The position numbers and the translations under genes were made by a program. DNA of 16,835 nucleotides. Source: an uncultured Lachnospiraceae bacterium. Lineage in GTDB: Bacteria; Bacillota; Clostridia; Lachnospirales; Lachnospiraceae. The notes beneath the pieces are model-generated. The model did not search any database, had not been told where the DNA came from, and saw only the letters and a program-made list of their open reading frames with translations. Positions 14,185 to 16,835 of this stretch are shown here, piece after piece; within the stretch, counting starts at the first letter, position 1, and each line of letters starts with the position of its first letter. The stretch lies in contig CALZHV010000026.1 of assembly GCA_945787485.1 (NCBI GenBank), positions 1-16,835 on the forward strand, in the 5' to 3' direction.

Positions 14185-14213
14185 ATGATAACAGATGTTA
14201 TTAAAAAAAGCAA
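14185..14213 (-). promoter_or_regulatory. Possible promoter of tRNA-Gln
   Basis: On the minus strand TTGCTT (14208-14213), a 17-base spacer and TATCAT (14185-14190) lie just upstream of the tRNA. The -10 is good (five of six) and the -35 weak. Confidence 0.4.
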
Positions 14214-14293
14214 GCATTTTTTTAAAAAAATTAAAAAAATATTTTTGTATTAAAATAGTATTACAATTTATTTTTTTCAGATATTGTTGTATA

Positions 14294-14322
14294 TTGAAAA
14301 TACAAACGAATTCACGTAAAAT
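14294..14322 (+). promoter_or_regulatory. Promoter of cvfB
   Basis: TTGAAA (14294-14299), a 17-base spacer and TAAAAT (14317-14322) match consensus at 10 of 12 positions. Transcription would start about 25 bases before the ATG at 14354, which excludes the longer reading frame that begins at 14195. Confidence 0.7.
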
Positions 14323-14353
14323 AGGTATGAAAAATGCCAACGGAGGGACCAGC

Positions 14354-15193
14354 ATGATAGAAATAGGAACGTGGAATACATTAACAATAATCAGATCTAA
14401 AGAATTTGGGGTTTATCTCGGGGAAAAAGATAATCCTTCAGATGTTGTATTGCTTCCACGAAAACAAGTGCCGGAAGGATACAAGGCCGGTGCTAAGATG
14501 GATGTGTTTATTTACAGAGATTCTCAGGACAGACCTATAGCTACTACCAATAAGCCACTTATTACAATGGGTAATATTTCAAAGCTTAAGGTTAAAAGTG
14601 TCACAAGCATAGGTGCATTTATGGATTGGGGACTTGAAAAAGATATATTGCTGCCATTTAAAGAGCAGACTACAAAGGTTGAAGAAGGAAAATCATACCT
14701 TGTAAGAATGTATAGTGACAAGAGCGGAAGATTATGTGTTTCAATGAAGCTATACGGTCATCTTGACAAAAAAACCGGAGAATTTAAGAAAGGTGACAGC
14801 TTTACCGGAACTGTTTATGAATATAAACAGGGAATGGGTGCCTTTGTTGCAGTGGAAGACAGATATTCGGGTCTGATACATGAAAATGAGCTGTTTCAGA
14901 AACTTGTGCCGGGAGATGAAGTGAGCGGACGTATCATTAAGGTAAGAGATGACGGGAAGCTGGATCTGTCACTTAGAGATGAGGCACATATACAGCAGAA
15001 AGAAGATGCCGAGATGGTATATGATATAATAAAGAGTTATCAGGGGGTATTGCCATTTAATGACAAGGCAAACCCTGAAATTATAAAGAAAGAATTTGGC
15101 TTGAGCAAAAATGCATTTAAGCGTGCAGTAGGAAAACTTCTTAAAGAAAAGAAGATAGTTATAAAAGAAAAAACTATAGAGATTTTACAATAA
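14354..15193 (+). CDS. cvfB: S1-domain RNA-binding protein, CvfB family
   Basis: The 279-residue protein resembles CvfB (YitL in Bacillus), an RNA-binding protein that affects virulence-factor expression in Staphylococcus aureus. Several OB-fold/S1-like modules are visible. The first has FGVYLGEKDNPSDVVLLPRK (18-37), the second SIGAFMDWGLEKDILLPFKE (85-104), and the third GTVYEYKQGMGAFVAVEDRY (152-171) with SGLIHENEL then KLDLSLRD. A winged-helix-like tail (about 217-279) contains FNDKANPEIIKKEFGLSKNA. This order and length fit the family. The ATG at 14354 has GGAGGG six bases upstream. The 69-base gap to ridA has no terminator, so the two may be co-transcribed. Its target here is unknown. 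Confidence 0.9.
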   Translation: MIEIGTWNTLTIIRSKEFGVYLGEKDNPSDVVLLPRKQVPEGYKAGAKMDVFIYRDSQDRPIATTNKPLITMGNISKLKVKSVTSIGAFMDWGLEKDILLPFKEQTTKVEEGKSYLVRMYSDKSGRLCVSMKLYGHLDKKTGEFKKGDSFTGTVYEYKQGMGAFVAVEDRYSGLIHENELFQKLVPGDEVSGRIIKVRDDGKLDLSLRDEAHIQQKEDAEMVYDIIKSYQGVLPFNDKANPEIIKKEFGLSKNAFKRAVGKLLKEKKIVIKEKTIEILQ

Positions 15194-15263
15194 TACTAAA
15201 GTTATACGATAATGCTAAAATTTACAATAAGACAATGATATTACACATTAGGAGGTATCAAAT

Positions 15264-15650
15264 ATGAAAGAAATAATTTCAACACCAAAGGCTCCGGCTG
15301 CAATAGGACCTTATTCACAGGCAAATGTAGTAGGAAACATGATTTTTACTTCGGGAATGATTCCGATTATTCCTGAAACAGGCGCAATAATAGAAGGCGG
15401 AATAAAGGAACAGGCTACACAGGCTATTTCCAATCTTATTGCACTTCTTGAAGAAACAGGCTCGGATGCACAGTCAGTTGTGAAAACTACAGTGTTTATA
15501 AAAAATATGGATGATTTTGCAGCTGTAAACGAAGTTTATGCAACATTCTTTACCGATGCATATCCATCAAGATCATGTGTTGAGGTAGCAAGACTTCCGA
15601 AGGATGTATTAATTGAGATAGAGGCTATTGCTCTAAAGAAAGATGCATAG
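15264..15650 (+). CDS. ridA: Enamine/imine deaminase RidA
   Basis: The 128-residue product belongs to the RidA (YjgF/YER057c/UK114) family. It hydrolyses reactive enamines and imines, such as 2-aminoacrylate released by PLP-dependent dehydratases, to keto acids and ammonia; RidA acts as a trimer. Typical segments are PAAIGPYSQANVV (11-23), FTSGMIPIIPETG (28-40) and the active-site SRSCVEVARLPKDVLIEIEA, including the conserved Arg in SRSCVEVARLP (about 102-112). AGGAGGT stands about seven bases before the ATG. It lies directly upstream of ilvE; in enteric bacteria RidA is known to protect that aminotransferase from 2-aminoacrylate damage. Confidence 0.96.
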   Translation: MKEIISTPKAPAAIGPYSQANVVGNMIFTSGMIPIIPETGAIIEGGIKEQATQAISNLIALLEETGSDAQSVVKTTVFIKNMDDFAAVNEVYATFFTDAYPSRSCVEVARLPKDVLIEIEAIALKKDA

Positions 15651-15675
15651 ATTTTATATATATGATTGTAAAAGT

Positions 15676-15704
15676 TTGTCATAAACACTTGAACTTGTTA
15701 CATT
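15676..15704 (+). promoter_or_regulatory. Possible promoter of ilvE
   Basis: TTGTCA (15676-15681), a 17-base spacer and TACATT (15699-15704) form a plausible sigma-A promoter between ridA and ilvE. A second, weaker pair (15689/15712) overlaps it. Confidence 0.4.
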
Positions 15705-15746
15705 TAAGTGATAAACTGACAGACGATGAGGCACAAATGCTTGTGC
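15678..15746 (+). promoter_or_regulatory. Inverted-repeat region upstream of ilvE
   Basis: TGTCA and TGACA flank a CACTT/AAGTG stem (about 15678-15721). A second perfect hairpin GCACAA-ATGC-TTGTGC follows (15731-15746). No T-box or known riboswitch core is visible. The first structure overlaps the candidate promoter and may be an operator; the second would lie in the mRNA leader. Confidence 0.4.
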
Positions 15747-15776
15747 ATTGATAGGGAACTTGAAAGGATGATGAAA

Positions 15777-16799
15777 ATGAGCAAAGATATCGATTGGTCA
15801 AATCTTGGATTTGGCTATATTCAGACAGACAAAAGATTTGTAGCAAACTTTAAGAATGGCGCATGGGATGGCGGAGCACTTGTTGAGGATGCTAATATAA
15901 CCATGTCAGAGTGCGCTTGTGTTTTGCAGTATGCTCAGACTTGCTTTGAAGGTCTTAAGGCATATACTACAGAAGACGGTAAAGTAGTATGCTTCCGCCC
16001 TGACTTAAATGCTAAGAGAATGGCAGATACATGTAAAAGATTACAAATGCCTGTATTCCCTGAAGACAAGTTCGTAGAAGCAGTTGAGCAGGTGGTAAAA
16101 GCAAATATTGAATTTGTGCCACCGTACGGTTCAGGTGCAACATTATATATAAGACCATTTATGTTTGGTATTAACCCTGTTATTGGTGTAAAGCCTGCAG
16201 ATGAGTATCAGTTCAGAATATTCTGTACTCCTGTTGGTCCATATTTCAAGGGTGGCGCAAAGCCTATTACAATCAGAGTTTGTGATTACGACAGGGCAGC
16301 ACCACATGGTACAGGACATATCAAAGCAGGACTTAATTATGCTATGAGCCTTTATCCGATAGTTGATGCTCATGAGCAGGGCTTTGATGAGAATATGTAT
16401 CTTGATGCAGCTACAAGAACATACGTAGAAGAGACAGGTGGAGCAAACTTCATATTCATCACAAAGGATGGAAAGCTTGTTACTCCTAAGTCAGACAGTA
16501 TTCTTCCTTCAATTACAAGAAGATCCCTTATGGTTGTTGCAGAGAAATATCTCGGAATGACTGTTGAGCACAGACCTGTTGCGTTTGAAGAGGTTAAAGA
16601 TTTTGCAGAGTGTGGTCTTTGCGGAACAGCAGCTGTTATCTCGCCTGTTGGAAAGATTAACGACCACGGAAAAGAAATCTGTTTCCCAAGCGGAATGGAT
16701 GAAATGGGTCCTGTACTCAAGAAGCTCTATGATACACTTACAGGTATTCAGATGGGACGTATTGAGGCTCCGGAAGGCTGGATAGATACAATAGGATAA
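15777..16799 (+). CDS. ilvE: Branched-chain amino acid aminotransferase
   Basis: The 340-residue PLP enzyme transfers amino groups between glutamate and the keto acids of leucine, isoleucine and valine, the last step of their synthesis and first of their breakdown. SECACVLQYAQTCFEGLKAY (44-63), RPDLNAKRM (74-82) and IRPFMFG (125-131) are typical of the ilvE class II (BCAT) group. The PLP lysine is Lys183 in GTGHIKAGLNYAMSLYP, and VEETGGANFIFI carries the cofactor-binding glutamate. Of several in-frame ATGs, the one at 15777 has AAGG nine bases upstream and gives the usual N-terminus SKDIDWSNLGFGYI. Starts at 15726, 15768 or 15771 are less likely. It is complete. Confidence 0.95.
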   Translation: MSKDIDWSNLGFGYIQTDKRFVANFKNGAWDGGALVEDANITMSECACVLQYAQTCFEGLKAYTTEDGKVVCFRPDLNAKRMADTCKRLQMPVFPEDKFVEAVEQVVKANIEFVPPYGSGATLYIRPFMFGINPVIGVKPADEYQFRIFCTPVGPYFKGGAKPITIRVCDYDRAAPHGTGHIKAGLNYAMSLYPIVDAHEQGFDENMYLDAATRTYVEETGGANFIFITKDGKLVTPKSDSILPSITRRSLMVVAEKYLGMTVEHRPVAFEEVKDFAECGLCGTAAVISPVGKINDHGKEICFPSGMDEMGPVLKKLYDTLTGIQMGRIEAPEGWIDTIG

Positions 16800-16835
16800 A
16801 GATGAAAAAATAGCGTTTTTACTTGCCGGTGTGTG

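Noticed and set aside
14195..14353. N-terminal extension of the cvfB reading frame rich in Lys and Phe.
   Set aside because: It starts upstream of the predicted promoter, is made of AT-rich intergenic sequence, and the ATG at 14354 has a good ribosome site.
16803..16835. Possible start of another gene: an ATG at 16802 followed by a reading frame giving KIAFLLAGV if one A were added.
   Set aside because: As written, the frame from the ATG stops after two codons (TAG); only 36 bases remain, so neither a frameshift nor a gene can be supported.

Overview
The window is AT-rich and reads like the chromosome of a low-GC Gram-positive bacterium of the Clostridia, most likely a motile member of the Lachnospiraceae. 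The reasons are strong AGGAGG ribosome sites, sigma-A type promoters, tRNA genes without encoded CCA, a UPF0371 gene and a branched-chain aminotransferase of the type common in that family, a leucine-rich-repeat protein with Listeria-Bacteroides repeats, and two proteins related to the flagellar cap protein FliD. The assignment rests on recognised protein families, not on a database search.

Layout. Bases 1-236 hold no gene but contain a two-way terminator and short tandem repeats. pgi (minus strand, 237-1820) and a 647-residue leucine-rich-repeat surface protein (2044-3987) diverge from a 223-bp promoter region. Next come a 242-residue protein resembling the C-terminal half of FliD, an RsuA-type rRNA pseudouridine synthase, and a 422-residue FliD-like protein, each with its own promoter or terminator signals. 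A translation/transcription operon follows: rpmG (49 codons plus stop), secE, nusG, rplK and rplA (7452-9819), closed by a terminator. Two identical 75-bp hairpin-rich repeats sit between rplK and rplA. Each of these two genes is preceded by a similar 28-nt hairpin, a candidate site for autoregulation by L1. rplJ and rplL do not follow.

The most unusual part is 9960-12256: a promoter overlapped by an inverted repeat, a structured leader, a stand-alone carrier protein, a 351-residue protein resembling the N-terminal region of BtrH (butirosin biosynthesis acyltransferase family), and an Sfp-type phosphopantetheinyl transferase. Together they look like a very small acyl- or aminoacyl-carrier system: the transferase would activate the carrier, and the BtrH-like protein would handle the carried group. 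Its product is unknown, and no adenylating enzyme is visible.

The right part is housekeeping: a UPF0371 protein, tRNA-Arg(ACG), a convergent tRNA-Gln(CTG), the S1-domain protein CvfB, then ridA and ilvE. The ridA/ilvE pairing makes sense because RidA protects the aminotransferase IlvE from reactive enamines. Bases 16800-16835 show no gene that can be supported.
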